Shown piece after piece: positions 40,701 through 47,759 of a stretch of DNA of 64,000 bases; position 1 is the stretch's first letter; every line of letters begins with the position of its first letter. The DNA comes from Sipunculus nudus (lineage: Eukaryota; Annelida; Sipuncula; Golfingiida; Sipunculidae). The notes beneath the pieces were generated by a model. It searched no databases. It was not told the DNA's origin and saw only the letters and a list, made by a program, of their open reading frames with translations. The stretch covers positions 23,400,367 through 23,464,366 of the forward strand of contig CM049308.1 of assembly GCA_026874595.1 (NCBI GenBank). Direction: 5' to 3'. Position numbers and translations under genes: made by a program.

Positions 40701-42134
40701 CATAGCATGGGTGTTTACTTCAATCATGCAGTAGCTTGGCAATATGAGGGAGGGTGCCAGGCTGCTGGTTTCCTGGCCATTTTCTCAACTTGCCTCTCTG
40801 TATTCACTTTAACTGTTATTACAATGGAAAGATGGTACGCAATTACACATGCAATCCACCTGACAAAGCGACTGAACTTTCGTCATGCTTCCGTTGTAAT
40901 GGTATGTGGCTGGCTGTACTCAATTATCATGGGAATGCTCCCCCTAGTGGGAATAAGCCACTACGGTAAAACGAGTATTTGTCTTCCAATGGAAACCGTA
41001 AATCCAGTCGATAAAGGGTACGTGTTCACATTGTTGATCCTGAATGCAGCAGCTTTTGTTATCATTCTGTGGTGCTACGTTGACATGTATTGTAAGGTTC
41101 GTGGGGATAGCAGTGCAGCCGGATGTAATGATGCAAACATAGCAAAGAGAATGGCAGTGCTGATATTTACAGACTTTGCATGCCTTTTTCCGATTGCCTT
41201 TTTTGGGCTGACAGCTGCGGCAGGTCAACCACTTATTACCGTTAGTAATTCAAAGATTCTGCTTGTTTTCTTTTTCCCGTTGAACTCTTGTGCTAATCCA
41301 TTCTTGTACGCCATTGTCACCAAACAGTTCCGCAAGGATTTGTTTGGTATGCTTAATCGCTGTGGAGTGTGTGAGCGTCGAGGGTTGCGTTATCGAAGCA
41401 CTTACACTAGTAATCATATGTCAGTGTCACATTCTCGCAACAGCATTCTTAATCATCAGATGCAAGGAGCATCAAATGGATCTGTCCTGACGACAAGCCT
41501 TGCTGATTATCGCTGCAGATCATCGGTAGGTGGGAGTCCAAGAGGCACCCCTCAGACGACACCCAAGGAAAACAAAAAGCAAAAACCCACTTCAAGAATA
41601 TCAACGAGCTTCTTCAGTAATGGGAAAAAGAGGGCAGCAGTGGGCAATACCTCAGAGAAGAGTAAAGCAGCTGTCAAACTCAGTATTGTGCCGGAGTCTA
41701 GTCCACCTACGGAAATGCCCATGAATCAGCCGGTGACACTGCTGCTCCCGGCACGTGAAAATAACAATTCAAAACATGGTGACAATGAGAGCCCGCGTTA
41801 TCTGGAAGTCGGTTTGTCAGAAAGCACCATGGTACGCAGCGTCAGTGATTACCACGAATCAGGGTGGAGTGGACGTTTGACAGTTAATCACGGTAACAAG
41901 GAAACTGAAAGCAAACGCAAGGACAGTCAACTTACACAGTTTAGTTGTCAGACCGATTCATCCGTTCTTACTGATCTGGACAGCCCAACTGGAACTCAGC
42001 CCAGTTTTCTATCATCAGCTGTGAATACAAGCACGTCAGTTGGGGCCAGCCCTGGTTCAGAAAGACATACGCTTTCACCGCTTTCAGTGAATTCACAGCA
42101 TTCTGGTTACTCTGGTACTGTGAAGCTGGTGTGA
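1665..42134 (+). CDS. Lgr1: Type-A LGR: glycoprotein-hormone-type GPCR, 8 visible exons, 5'-partial
   Basis: This is a plasma-membrane receptor of the FSHR/LHCGR/TSHR/Lgr1 group. Family members bind a cystine-knot heterodimer (GPA2/GPB5 type in invertebrates) through an LRR ectodomain and usually signal through Gs and cAMP. The model joins 1665-1784, 2270-2356, 5698-5772, 35550-35627, 37524-37595, 38378-38446, 38790-38867 and 39695-42134. All introns are phase 2 with GT/AG ends, and most exons end in a split Leu codon (CT|N). The joined frame is open for about 1006 residues. Repeat-by-repeat comparison with vertebrate receptors (exons 2-8 plus hinge) finds a partner for every repeat, so no LRR exon seems lost in the 30-kb third intron. 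The signal peptide and Cys-rich N-cap exon are not visible and probably lie upstream. The ligand and the exact orthologue name are inference; the family assignment is very secure. Confidence 0.93.
2270..2356 (+). CDS. Lgr1: LGR exon B (LRR)
   Basis: An 87-nt exon between ATTTTCAG and GTAAGT. It completes the Leu codon of exon A and reads YFRDNRHLEDMEAGAF followed by a longer loop and DLEVL. It corresponds to the second LRR of the family. It is 12 nt longer than a 75-nt unit, which lengthens the convex side of this repeat by about four residues. Phase 2 on both sides fits its neighbours. Confidence 0.85.
2357..5697 (+). other. LGR intron between exons B and C
   Basis: A 3.3-kb phase-2 intron. 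At about 2377-2580 it holds a diverged fragment of the dispersed repeat seen at 27500-27700 (shared order: GATCATCACTAGTTTTATCAG, a GGTGGC.C.ACCTGTATTTTT core, then CAATCATGTC and CATCTAGTGT). The rest is unique-looking AT-rich sequence without a supported gene. Short open frames here have no recognisable features. Confidence 0.6.
2377..2580 (+). repeat. Fragment of dispersed ~330-bp body repeat
   Basis: Collinear with 27500-27700. Both have a TTGATCA-rich start, a TTTTGTCAGTTCC-like stretch, a GGTGGC..CACCTGTATTTTT block and a shared ATCATGTC..TCATCTAGTGT end. No intact terminus is visible, so it is an old truncated copy. Confidence 0.6.
5698..5772 (+). CDS. Lgr1: LGR exon C (LRR)
   Basis: A 75-nt exon (acceptor GGCAG, donor GTAAGT) encoding one canonical 25-residue LRR, SILGSPSLKKVKNKVF followed by HNFPKLRTL. 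It has the I..xxxL..I....F..LP.L..L spacing of the third repeat of FSH/TSH receptors. Both flanking introns are phase 2. The next exon lies 29.8 kb downstream. Confidence 0.9.
5836..6015 (+). repeat. Dispersed repeat beginning ATATATGTCAAGGCCCAGAT
   Basis: The segment starts with TA-rich DNA and a 20-bp phrase that recurs at 10043-10062 with similar following sequence (ACCAATCAGCGATT versus ATCAGTGATTGG). Inside are several alternating CTGATC/GGTCTGG blocks forming short internal repeats. No coding sequence is recognised. Confidence 0.45.
8143..8857 (+). mobile_element. Dispersed two-ended element (AGCTCAG...GGCCCATGGGCC type), complete-looking copy
   Basis: The 5' end carries AGCTCAG..TCATCTGAGCT, which can fold into a hairpin, followed by a CCGTC-rich stretch. 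The body has two roughly 328-bp tandem monomers beginning with GGCACAGATC near 8247 and 8573, the first containing a GGTGGCGCCACC palindrome. The 3' end reads TTCAGCTGAGCGTCATGGCC then a perfect GGCCCATGGGCC palindrome and ACTATAG. The ends share inverted AGCTCAGCTGA/TCAGCTGAGC. No ORF is seen, so it is non-autonomous. A hairpin shortly before a CTAG-like end recalls Helitron 3' ends and the bivalve 'pearl' type elements; that class call is inference. Confidence 0.6.
11481..11503. repeat. Poly-C tract (23 C)
   Basis: An uninterrupted run of 23 cytosines in the large intron. Exact length is unreliable in any assembly. Confidence 0.95.
13786..14688. mobile_element. Possible hAT-like MITE with imperfect TIRs
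   Basis: The left end starts CTAGGTAT and reaches TTATCGATATATTGGTATA and TTGCAATAC by 13875. The right end, read in reverse, starts AGGGCTAGGTATTGCTGAC and reaches TTGCAATATATATCAATATG and ATTGCAATC. GGGCTAGG plus ATTGCAATAT repeats are typical of hAT-type ends. Interior is AT-rich without a transposase. I could not establish a clean 8-bp target duplication. Confidence 0.4.
15725..17108. repeat. Tandem array of ~275-bp units with GGTGGCGCCACC palindromes
   Basis: About five diverged units. The phrase CATATCTCGGGAACCGTTTG recurs at about 15729, 16279 and 16555, and CACCTGCAACCATTTTTGCA at about 16088, 16370 and 16655. Each unit carries two palindromic cores, one followed by TAC and one followed by TGCAACC. 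Perfect 12-bp cores sit at 15963, 16080, 16233, 16362 and 16511, with mutated ones beyond. No coding potential is seen. Confidence 0.85.
18196..20824 (+). mobile_element. Dispersed two-ended element with GTCC microsatellite (composite copy)
   Basis: Starts AGCTCAGCTGACTATAAG with TCATCTGAGCT (hairpin), then a GTCC/GTCT microsatellite at 18241-18286. Two roughly 680-bp body copies follow, from about 18328 and 19010. They share AATTCGGCATA, GTTAGATGTC, CACTTCA, GACTGCCTAATATCAAAACC and GGGCCCAAACATAATGCA in order. A matching 3' end (CAGCTGAGCGTCATGACCC, then CCTTG) lies at 20793-20824. Whether the stretch 19560-20790 belongs to the same insertion is uncertain, because it also contains unrelated AT-rich sequence. 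Confidence 0.5.
18241..18286. repeat. GTCC/GTCT tetranucleotide microsatellite
   Basis: About eleven GTCY units with one ATCC interruption, just inside the 5' end of a dispersed element. Shorter related runs occur at 8190-8215 and 27727-27765 in the same relative position. Confidence 0.9.
24060..24510. repeat. Low-complexity region of A/T tracts and AAGAAA...TTTCTTG imperfect palindromes
   Basis: Repeated blocks such as GAAAATATTTTCTTG and AGAAATATTTCTTGTCAAGA in both orientations between poly-A and poly-T tracts. It looks like a degenerate inverted-repeat element or simple-sequence drift. No gene is seen. Confidence 0.5.
26606..26911 (+). repeat. ~153-bp direct tandem duplication
   Basis: AAAGGTtCC.AGTG and TTTTATATCCATTAAAAAAT recur at a 153-bp offset (26606 and 26759), followed in both by ATTTTATC and TAATTGAAACA-like sequence. 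Two copies only, moderately diverged. Confidence 0.6.
26930..27234 (+). repeat. 5'-truncated copy of dispersed ~330-bp body
   Basis: Contains GGCACAAATC, CTTGACATC, GAGAGGTCCATGAAAAATCT, CTATGGGTCTCGTAAGTACC, TTGATCATG and TTCCATCAGTTCCTGCAAAC in the same order as 8240-8500, ending in a mutated palindrome (GGTGGCGCTACC). It abuts the 5' end of the next element. Confidence 0.75.
27235..29206 (+). mobile_element. ~2-kb dispersed element with AGGTCA-rich tandem body
   Basis: The 5' end is AGCTCAGCAGACTGTAAG. One GGCACAAATCGTAACTG-type monomer follows, with a perfect GGTGGCGCCACC at 27565. After a GTCT microsatellite (27727-27765) come about five tandem units of 280-430 bp. Each contains a TTTCCAGATGATAACTCC-like start (about 27774, 28070, 28498, 28780, 29070) and a GGTCAAAGGTCAAGGTCAC-like block. 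The 3' end is GCAGCTGAGCATCAAG, then ACAGGTCCCTAG. No ORF is supported, so it is non-autonomous. Confidence 0.6.
29670..30420 (+). repeat. ~177-bp tandem repeat, three near-identical copies plus diverged flanks
   Basis: CAGCCCATGT recurs at 29891, 30068 and 30246 (offsets 177 and 178). Each is followed by TAAGTGGCTACAAAAATCTT, CCACTGGGCCAAATTCTTAA and GACTTTTGGCTGAGTTATGG. Diverged relatives extend left to about 29230 and right to about 31030, with AGTTTGTTCAAATGGT as a recurring phrase. The three central copies look recently amplified. Confidence 0.85.
31115..31345 (+). repeat. 32-bp minisatellite interrupted by a 22-bp minisatellite
   Basis: The 32-bp unit (AGAGTTCATTCAGTGCAGCC plus a variable AGGCCA/AGGTCA tail) starts at 31115 and 31147, then resumes at about 31257 for three more copies. 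Between them sit four 22-bp units starting TGTGATCA at 31179, 31201, 31223 and 31245. The two periods are unrelated in sequence. Confidence 0.85.
31440..31660 (+). repeat. Diverged copy of the ~275-bp palindrome repeat
   Basis: Shares with 15725-17108 the order ATGGCTTTCT, GACAGGTG.CGCCA.CTACA, TTTGATATATCAGCCTGAAA, TATACAT, and a second mutated core GGTGGTGCCACCTA. It is an isolated single unit. Confidence 0.65.
31812..32967 (+). mobile_element. 5'-truncated dispersed element with three tandem bodies
   Basis: Three monomers start at GTTAACAGGG near 31846, 32178 and 32497 (offsets about 332 and 319), each with CAAATCGTAACC, GACCT.GAATCTT and TTCCATCAGTTCCTGCA-like blocks. The end is TTCAGCTGAGCGTCATGG, the perfect GGCCCATGGGCC palindrome, and ACTAG. 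No hairpin 5' end is seen, so the copy is truncated or recombined. Confidence 0.65.
32631..32642. repeat. Poly-C tract
   Basis: A 12-nt C run inside the third monomer of the neighbouring element; monomers 1 and 2 lack a comparable run at this place. Confidence 0.9.
33755..34050 (+). repeat. Copy of a dispersed repeat matching the host of the Mutator-like element
   Basis: Shares with 43880-44155 and 45172-45230 the order GGTAATTCCT, TAT.GCCTCTGTG, CCAGATGTCCT, AAAC..GTGGATATA.ACAAAA and then GAAC.GCCTGTG. It lacks the 1-kb insertion and so provides a pre-insertion site at 33948-33956. Confidence 0.75.
35013..35456 (-). mobile_element. tRNA-derived SINE with A-rich tail and TSD
   Basis: Read on the minus strand from 35456, the head is GGCTTCTGTGGCTCAGGGGT followed by AGAGCG, a good tRNA A box. 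A decayed B box (GGGTTGATATCTC) lies about 50 nt on. A non-tRNA body of about 350 nt follows, then an A-rich tail with AAATAAATAAA (poly-T on plus, 35014-35043). It is flanked by 12-bp direct repeats GGTTGAATGTAC (35001-35012) and GGTTGAATATAC (35457-35468), one mismatch. The SINE family is not identified. It lies about 90 bp before LGR exon D, in antisense. Confidence 0.85.
35550..35627 (+). CDS. Lgr1: LGR exon D (LRR)
   Basis: A 78-nt exon after CTCTTTCAG, donor GTAAGT. It reads RITRTGLTEVPEFRED followed by FHSISTMDEL. The I..TG...P.....I.S pattern is diagnostic of the fourth repeat in glycoprotein-hormone receptors, which follows directly on the exon C equivalent. This argues that no coding exon is hidden in the long intron before it. 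A SINE inserted about 90 bp upstream of the exon has left the acceptor intact. Confidence 0.9.
35628..37523 (+). other. LGR intron between exons D and E
   Basis: A 1.9-kb phase-2 intron of AT-rich sequence. The only structure I can support is a worn SINE fragment near 37055-37132. Confidence 0.7.
37055..37132 (-). repeat. Degenerate fragment of the same SINE
   Basis: On the plus strand it reads CACCTGTGAACCCTTGGTGG, GTAATCACCCCAATTGC, TTAGTCATGCCACTGAGG. This matches the body of the SINE at 35215-35275 (CACCTGCGGGTCCCTGGTGT, GTAATCATCCCCATTGC, TGAGTCATAACACCGAGG). Head and tail are lost. Confidence 0.65.
37524..37595 (+). CDS. Lgr1: LGR exon E (LRR)
   Basis: A 72-nt exon after CTTTTTCAG, donor GTAAGA. 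It encodes DLSFNAIEEVKGNAFPFEH followed by ECGEL, a standard LRR with the xLxxNxIxxI..xAF core. Phase 2 on both sides. It carries one Cys on the convex face with no obvious partner in the visible exons. Confidence 0.9.
37596..38377 (+). other. LGR intron between exons E and F
   Basis: A 782-bp AT-rich phase-2 intron. I see no repeat or RNA gene in it. Confidence 0.7.
38378..38446 (+). CDS. Lgr1: LGR exon F (LRR)
   Basis: A 69-nt exon after TTTCTGTAG, donor GTATGA. It encodes HLEGNQIEVIRNGAFNRS followed by TFRK. It ends in AT, so the split codon completed by the next exon is Ile rather than the usual Leu. It aligns with the seventh exon of vertebrate gonadotropin receptors, which as far as I recall has the same 69-nt length. 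Confidence 0.9.
38447..38789 (+). other. LGR intron between exons F and G
   Basis: A 343-bp phase-2 intron, the shortest of the visible seven. Nothing notable. Confidence 0.75.
38790..38867 (+). CDS. Lgr1: LGR exon G (LRR)
   Basis: A 78-nt exon after TTTTTTACAG, donor GTAAGT. It reads YLHQNPSLTTIEDQAFLG followed by TSEKTDFL, with the extra residue before the first conserved Leu that marks this repeat in the family. It ends with CT, completed by the G that opens the final exon. Confidence 0.9.
38868..39694 (+). other. LGR intron before the terminal exon
   Basis: An 827-bp phase-2 intron with a short A-tract near 39258. No other structure recognised. Confidence 0.75.
39695..42134 (+). CDS. 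Lgr1: LGR terminal exon: last LRR, hinge, 7TM domain, cytoplasmic tail
   Basis: A 2,440-nt exon (acceptor ATTTCAG) ending at TGA 42132-42134. Numbering residues from 39747: the last LRR runs into YHCCAF (33-38), the cysteine box that opens the family hinge. The hinge is about 210 residues and contains NET, NVS and NVT sequons, then NPCEDIMGY at 249-257. TM1 starts near 259. Conserved signs include LAFAD in TM2, the disulfide pair C337/C412, ERW (361-363) in place of DRY, SICLPM in ECL2, KRMAVLIFTDF at the base of TM6, and PLNSCANPFLY in TM7. C539 and C542 after helix 8 are likely palmitoylation sites. The tail of about 250 residues is rich in Ser/Thr and Lys/Arg and much longer than in vertebrate members. 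The vertebrate junction between hinge exons 9 and 10 is absent; all of it is in one exon. Confidence 0.97.
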
Positions 42135-44155
42135 GGGTTAATTTTCGTAAATTTAGAATGTGAATGAAATTACCAAAAGTGCACATAATCAATATTGGAT
42201 GAAAATGTTGTTATATTACATTTGAAATGTAAAATGCTCCAAAAAATGTTGCCTTGATTCAGAACTGAACCCAGGTCCTTTACATATAGGGTGACTGAGT
42301 GACTGTTGTAACATATTAATATCTATAAGCATGGTCTGATCAACTTTGCTGTATTGAATCACCTACTTGTTTGACTTCTGGCAAGCTATGGACTATTCTA
42401 TCACACCTGTCCACTTGATTTTTACATTATATATACACAACTAAGCTCATAATTTACTTTCTATTATCAAAATAGTCTGCAGTTGTCTGAATGTAATATC
42501 TTACTTTTCCCCATTTTCTGAAAAAAAATTTGATGGGAAGCATGTGAAATCATTGTGTAAATTTTAGACTTTTTGCAAAGGTCATGAAAATCAGGGCACA
42601 TATTATAATGAAATTTATTTACTTTGTTGAGGAAGTGTTTTATCTGGTCTTGATGATGTCATTCAAACTTCAGTTCTCAAACTTTGGCTCAGTGGTCACC
42701 TTATAAGAGGATTTAATGACAGTAAAATCCCAAGGAAACAGGTAATTTATTAAGTATTGTGACCTTTCAGTTGGCTGTTGTAATAAGAATTACACATTTC
42801 TCTTCTAGTATGTGCTGCCTCGACTTGGCTATACAACTGAGTGCAGTTACAAGAACCATAATAAATATCAAGTTGACTGGGTATTAGAATAGACTATAAT
42901 TAAATGAAACCTGGGTTGATCATTGTCACTTGCTTTGTTTCACATAATATAACTTGTGTATGAATGCAGAGCATTTGCAAAGATTAATGTTTAAATATAC
43001 CAGAGAGGACATACTTTTGCGTTTTACTTGGTTTTATCTGCTGGCCCCTGAAAAAAAGTAATGAGTAGTACCAGACCACCAAAATTACCATCACGGAGGT
43101 TAGACAAAATTTGGTAAGTGCCGACCCTCCCAAGCCTGCCAAATCAGGTTTTTTTTAAAAGAGTCACTTTTTCTTTCTCAGGATTTCCAGAAAATTATGC
43201 TTAGTACTCTTTTCTCACCCTTTTTTCAGCAGCACTTTTTTTTCCTCTTTCTTCAGTGAAAGAATTCCATTATATACCATTTCTGTCCTGCTTTAACAGT
43301 CACGTTAGAACAAGAATGGGACATTTTGCAATTTTTATGTGTGCAGATACCCAGCATGTGTCACAACGTGTGGAAAATGCCCTTCTCTTCATGCAGGGGG
43401 ATGTGCTCATTGGAGAAGGATATTCTCAGTAAAGTGCAACAAATAAATTGAGTCTTTTTGTAGACTTCATCAAAGAATACTTCTTCTAATGAAGTCCTTT
43501 GATTGCAAAAGATGGCAGGAACCCTCACTAAAACGAATTTTGTAGAATCTCTAGATAAAAATATTTTCAATAAGAGGTAACCAATTTTAGACCTGAGTAA
43601 TCATTTATACCATTTATGCACACGCCTCATTCAAGTATGGAAACTATTTGTTTGCCAAGACCCAGATAGTCCATATTAGTTTAATTGTCAGCCAAAGCTG
43701 GTTTACATGTACCTGTTTATTACAACCCGCCAAGGAGGTTTTCATGCTTTCACCCATGTCTGTGTGTTTGATTGTTAACAGGTTAGTCGGGCTATGAACC
43801 AAAGAATACATTAAAGGTAACTATATATTATTCACCTGTATTCTCATTGAATTTATATACATACTCTGCCTACATGCATACCTGTAGGTAATTCCTGTTA
43901 TGAAAGTTCTTATTATGCCTCTGTGATGGACGGATGCGCTTGTTTATCTCCAAGCTGTTAGTAAACAGTACATGCGGCAGGGTAACAGAAAAAACATAAC
44001 CTTAGCCCGGCTGGTTTTATATGTGTTGGAGAAGAAAGGTCACTAGATGCAAAAAGCCATTTGGATAACTCGATATTGTAAGACTCGTCACCAGATGTCC
44101 TTGATCGAAGCCTTTGGGTTATTTTTTGCCCCAACAGGTTATAAACATGTGGATA
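42135..44155. other. 3' UTR and downstream intergenic DNA
   Basis: AT-rich sequence following the receptor stop codon. It contains the candidate poly(A) signal at 42860 and, from about 43880, the left half of the dispersed repeat that hosts the Mutator-like element. No further gene is recognised. Confidence 0.6.
42860..42865 (+). terminator. Candidate poly(A) signal of the LGR gene
   Basis: This is the first AATAAA I find after the stop codon, giving a 3' UTR of about 0.75 kb if used. It rests on position only and no downstream GU-rich element was verified. A more distal signal is equally possible in this AT-rich sequence. Confidence 0.3.
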
Positions 44156-44164
44156 TAAACAAAA

Positions 44165-45171
44165 GGAAGTGGCTTAACAGCCGGCAGGGTACCGGCAGTT
44201 TAGTCCACAGGCTAAACAGCCGGCAGGGGAAATTGGCCTTACCGGCAGTCTAGCCTACAGGCTACAGAAATTAGCTGATCCTCGGGCCATTCAGTTGACA
44301 TATTTTGAGTTGTTCTTTTAATACACTTATTATTTGTTGGCATATAAGCACACTAGTGTATAAACAGTTCCCTGCCCACATATTCACATTTCTGGTGTAT
44401 TTTTATCACAAAATCTATAAATTTAACTTCCCTGTTAATATCACAATTTTTATCACAAAATCTATATAAAATTTCCCTGTAATTGTCAAAAAGTGTGCAC
44501 TTTATACCTACTCTACATATTTATTCAGGGTTCAATGCATTATTTTTGCTACTAGGTAAGTTTTGCTGGTGGTAATTACTACTTTTTGCCAAAGTAATTT
44601 CAAACAATACATCATCTACAAAATATTTTAGTAAAAAAGTGTCCGTCTGACAATATCCAGTATCTGAGCAGCTGATAGGCTGCTTATTCAGGATCTTGAC
44701 CTTTAAGGTACATCGATCTGTGCCTTGTTTTGTAAATATCAGATTCACTCTTAGTTGCACATTCCCTGGCCTAAGTATATGGTTTGTGTCTCAGCTTTTC
44801 AGATTAAGACCATGTCTGGTTGTGAAGTAACTAGCAACACTTTGCTAATAATGCCAAAATTGTCTACAAGCAAAACATGAAAAATAACTAGAAAAGTGCT
44901 ACTTTTGCAAAGTAGCAAACAAGTGGGAAATTCAACCCTGTTTATTACATATAGACTAGCAAAATATCTAATATAGTAAGTCAGCACTATAAAGTCAGCT
45001 CATTGTCAAAATAATAATGGAAAATATAGAGTAACACACTATAATAGAGCATACATTCATTTGTCTGCTGTTTAGCCCATAGACAAGACTACCGGCAAGG
45101 TCAATTTTCGTGCCGGCTGTTTAGCCTGTGGACTAAACAGTCGGCAGGGTGCCGGCTGTTTAGCCACTTCC
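44165..45171. mobile_element. Non-autonomous Mutator-like (MULE-type) DNA transposon, 1,007 bp
   Basis: The ends are about 104-bp terminal inverted repeats starting GGAAGTGGC (44165-44268 and 45068-45171) with an estimated 80-85% identity by eye. Within each TIR the phrase TAAACAGCCGGCA occurs twice. The element is flanked by a perfect 9-bp duplication, TAAACAAAA, at 44156-44164 and 45172-45180. Long TIRs with 9-bp duplications are the Mutator superfamily pattern. Interior is AT-rich with no transposase, so it depends on an enzyme encoded elsewhere. A related repeat copy without the insertion exists at 33755-34050. Confidence 0.8.
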
Positions 45172-46147
45172 TAAACAAAACGAACCGCCTGTGTGTGTAC
45201 GATTGGAATAGGCCCCTTATAAGTTTGGATCCGGTATGGATGAAAGGGCACATGAAAATGGATCGTTTTCGCCTGGTTCTCTAGCTTTAGGGTGCACACT
45301 AGTGAGTAATCTATCCATTTGTTTCTAAAGACAAAATGTGACACTTCCTAGTGTTGCCACCTACCAGTCACCTATCAAACCAATATATTTTTGACCCAAT
45401 ATTGTGTTCATGTGAAACCCCCATATCAACATCACCAGATTGTAAACCCAAAAAGGAAGCAACTTTTCCTTGATTCTCAATGAACCAATTTTCATCAATC
45501 ATTCCATACTTCAATTTCTTCAGAATTAACTTGAAACATCAAGTGAAAAGTCAGACTAACAATCAAACATATAATCGAGGGCATATCCTTCAATTTGAAT
45601 ATCTGATATTTACAGTAAGTATACAGACGTGTATCATTTTTTATCATTCCACCTTCTCTTTAACAAGTTAGTTGACCTGGGCGTATAATCCAATGCTTTT
45701 TTTTACCAAATACAGTATTATGTCATGTATTGTTGTATATATACATATATATTCATGTATCATATGATTTGTGCCTTTGTATATTTATTATCCTAAACAT
45801 GGAGTATCATATCTGAGGTCATTGCTAATGTATATTCTGTATCATATAATTCTTATCATATAATCTCTAGACATGAAGCTTGATATATTTGCCATATTTA
45901 TTTGAAGTGTGTTCTTAAACTAGTCAATCTTACTGATTTATCACAGTATATTAAATAGCGTGATTATTGTGCCATGCCTATAAAGTATGTTGTGTAATCA
46001 TTGCTACGGTTTTGATGCTAGCCTAACAGGGCACTGTTATTTGAAAGTAGCTGAAGGTCATCTTGTGACAAATTAAGTTATATCATTTATGGTATATATA
46101 ATTCTTGATTTTATTGTTTTTGTACAAATGAGAATTTGAGAACACCA

Positions 46148-46150
<3 letters not shown>

Positions 46151-46226
<76 letters not shown>

Positions 46227-46228
46227 GT
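46151..46228. repeat. (AT)n microsatellite
   Basis: About 33 uninterrupted AT units, then GTATATATATGTG and a short GT-rich stretch. The open frame across it is only repeated Ile-Tyr. Confidence 0.95.
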
Positions 46229-47672
46229 GAAGGTGTGTGTGTGAAGGTGTGTGTAAAAGGAACACCTTGCACATAAATGATAACTTTCCTTAAGCAAACT
46301 GCTATTAACCATATATTTCAGCTTTAGGTAGGAATAATTAGGCTAACTGCTACTGACGATATTTACCATGTTTTTAAAGAACAGTTTTTGTTGTGGCTCT
46401 CGGCGCTTTTCATCGTATTGCTCAGGAGTTTCTGTATTCCAGCAGAATTCCCAATCACAAGGGGAAAGTCTTTATTATAATTGATGATGGTGCTATTAGA
46501 CCTTTGGCACGGATCGCCTTTGTGGCCAACCTTATGCCCATTTTTTTATCCTGAAAGTGTTTGCCAAGGGGTTCATTTCCTTAGTGTTCCCATTATGTTT
46601 ATTATCATGAGAAATTTGAAATTATTTCGGGAAGGGGGTATTACAGCGCCATCTATCAAAATCTTTATGTACTACGCAAGAATGGATAGTATGCAAGCAT
46701 GTATGAATACACTATCATGACAAGTATCGTTATATGAAAATCTGATTTCATTCCAGCTGTTATCATTGAAGGTGATAGCCTAAATTCAGATTTTGGCCTA
46801 AATATAATCCCTTATTAAATTGATGTGGAAACATTTGTCTTCTAAAAATATCTAACGAGTTGGTCTCACTTTTTTTCCTCAATGAATTTTAATAAAAAAA
46901 GGAAACTCTAGAGAGATATTAAAATGGACAGTATCTGTGTATATTATTTTAAAAAATGAGAAAGTAGGACTTGTACAGAGTATGGCTCAAGCACCTTTTT
47001 ATATTTGACAAGAAAAGTGAAAAAAAAACAGTGGCAAGCATGAAGACCAGATGGCGCTGGTAACATTTTGAGGTGCCATTACGCTTGCTTATTTCTTCTC
47101 CATGGATTAGACTGGCCGTAATCCAGAATATGTCCTCCATTTTGAAGGACCAGGTAACATTTTAATTTTGACAACATTCCTAAAGAAAAAAAAGTTTTAT
47201 TTATTTGTCTTTTGGTAAATAAAGATTTACCAGTGCCATTTTTATCACATGATATTCATGGAATATGAATATTTATTGTTAAGATTTGTTAAGTATATCT
47301 GGTTTTTATCAGGGAAAGATGTACATAATGAACGTAAACAGATTTGGTGCTGAAGGGTTTATGGTACTCCCAAATTGCTCAAAATTGTCTTTATTTTTGT
47401 GTACTCTGGGTACAAGTATTTTTGTTAATGTATTAATGTTTTACATATATCGTCTGTAAAAAGAGTCAAGATTGGTTGTTTTGTTATAAACAACTTATTG
47501 ATCGTATAGAGTTAAATTCAGCTTGAATATACAGGAAAGACTGAGTTAAAAATAGCGGGACCAGATTTTCGTCTTTTTATAAATAAATGAATGCTAGCGG
47601 CGTCTTGGTATGCAAACGTATACAAACAACACTTGATACCCTCTCTCACACCCTCCCCCTCTTGGGTACTTT

Positions 47673-47674
<2 letters not shown>

Positions 47675-47756
<82 letters not shown>
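47675..47756. repeat. Compound (CT)n(AT)n microsatellite
   Basis: About 17 CT units pass directly into about 24 AT units. The overlapping open frames are Leu-Ser and Ile-Tyr repeats with no coding meaning. Confidence 0.95.

Positions 47757-47759
<3 letters not shown>

Noticed and set aside
42117-42131. C-terminal PDZ ligand on the receptor
   Set aside because: The last residues VKLV have Lys at the -2 position, which fits neither class I nor class II PDZ motifs.
46073-46312. Frame with long Ile-Tyr repeat
   Set aside because: Direct translation of the (AT)n microsatellite.
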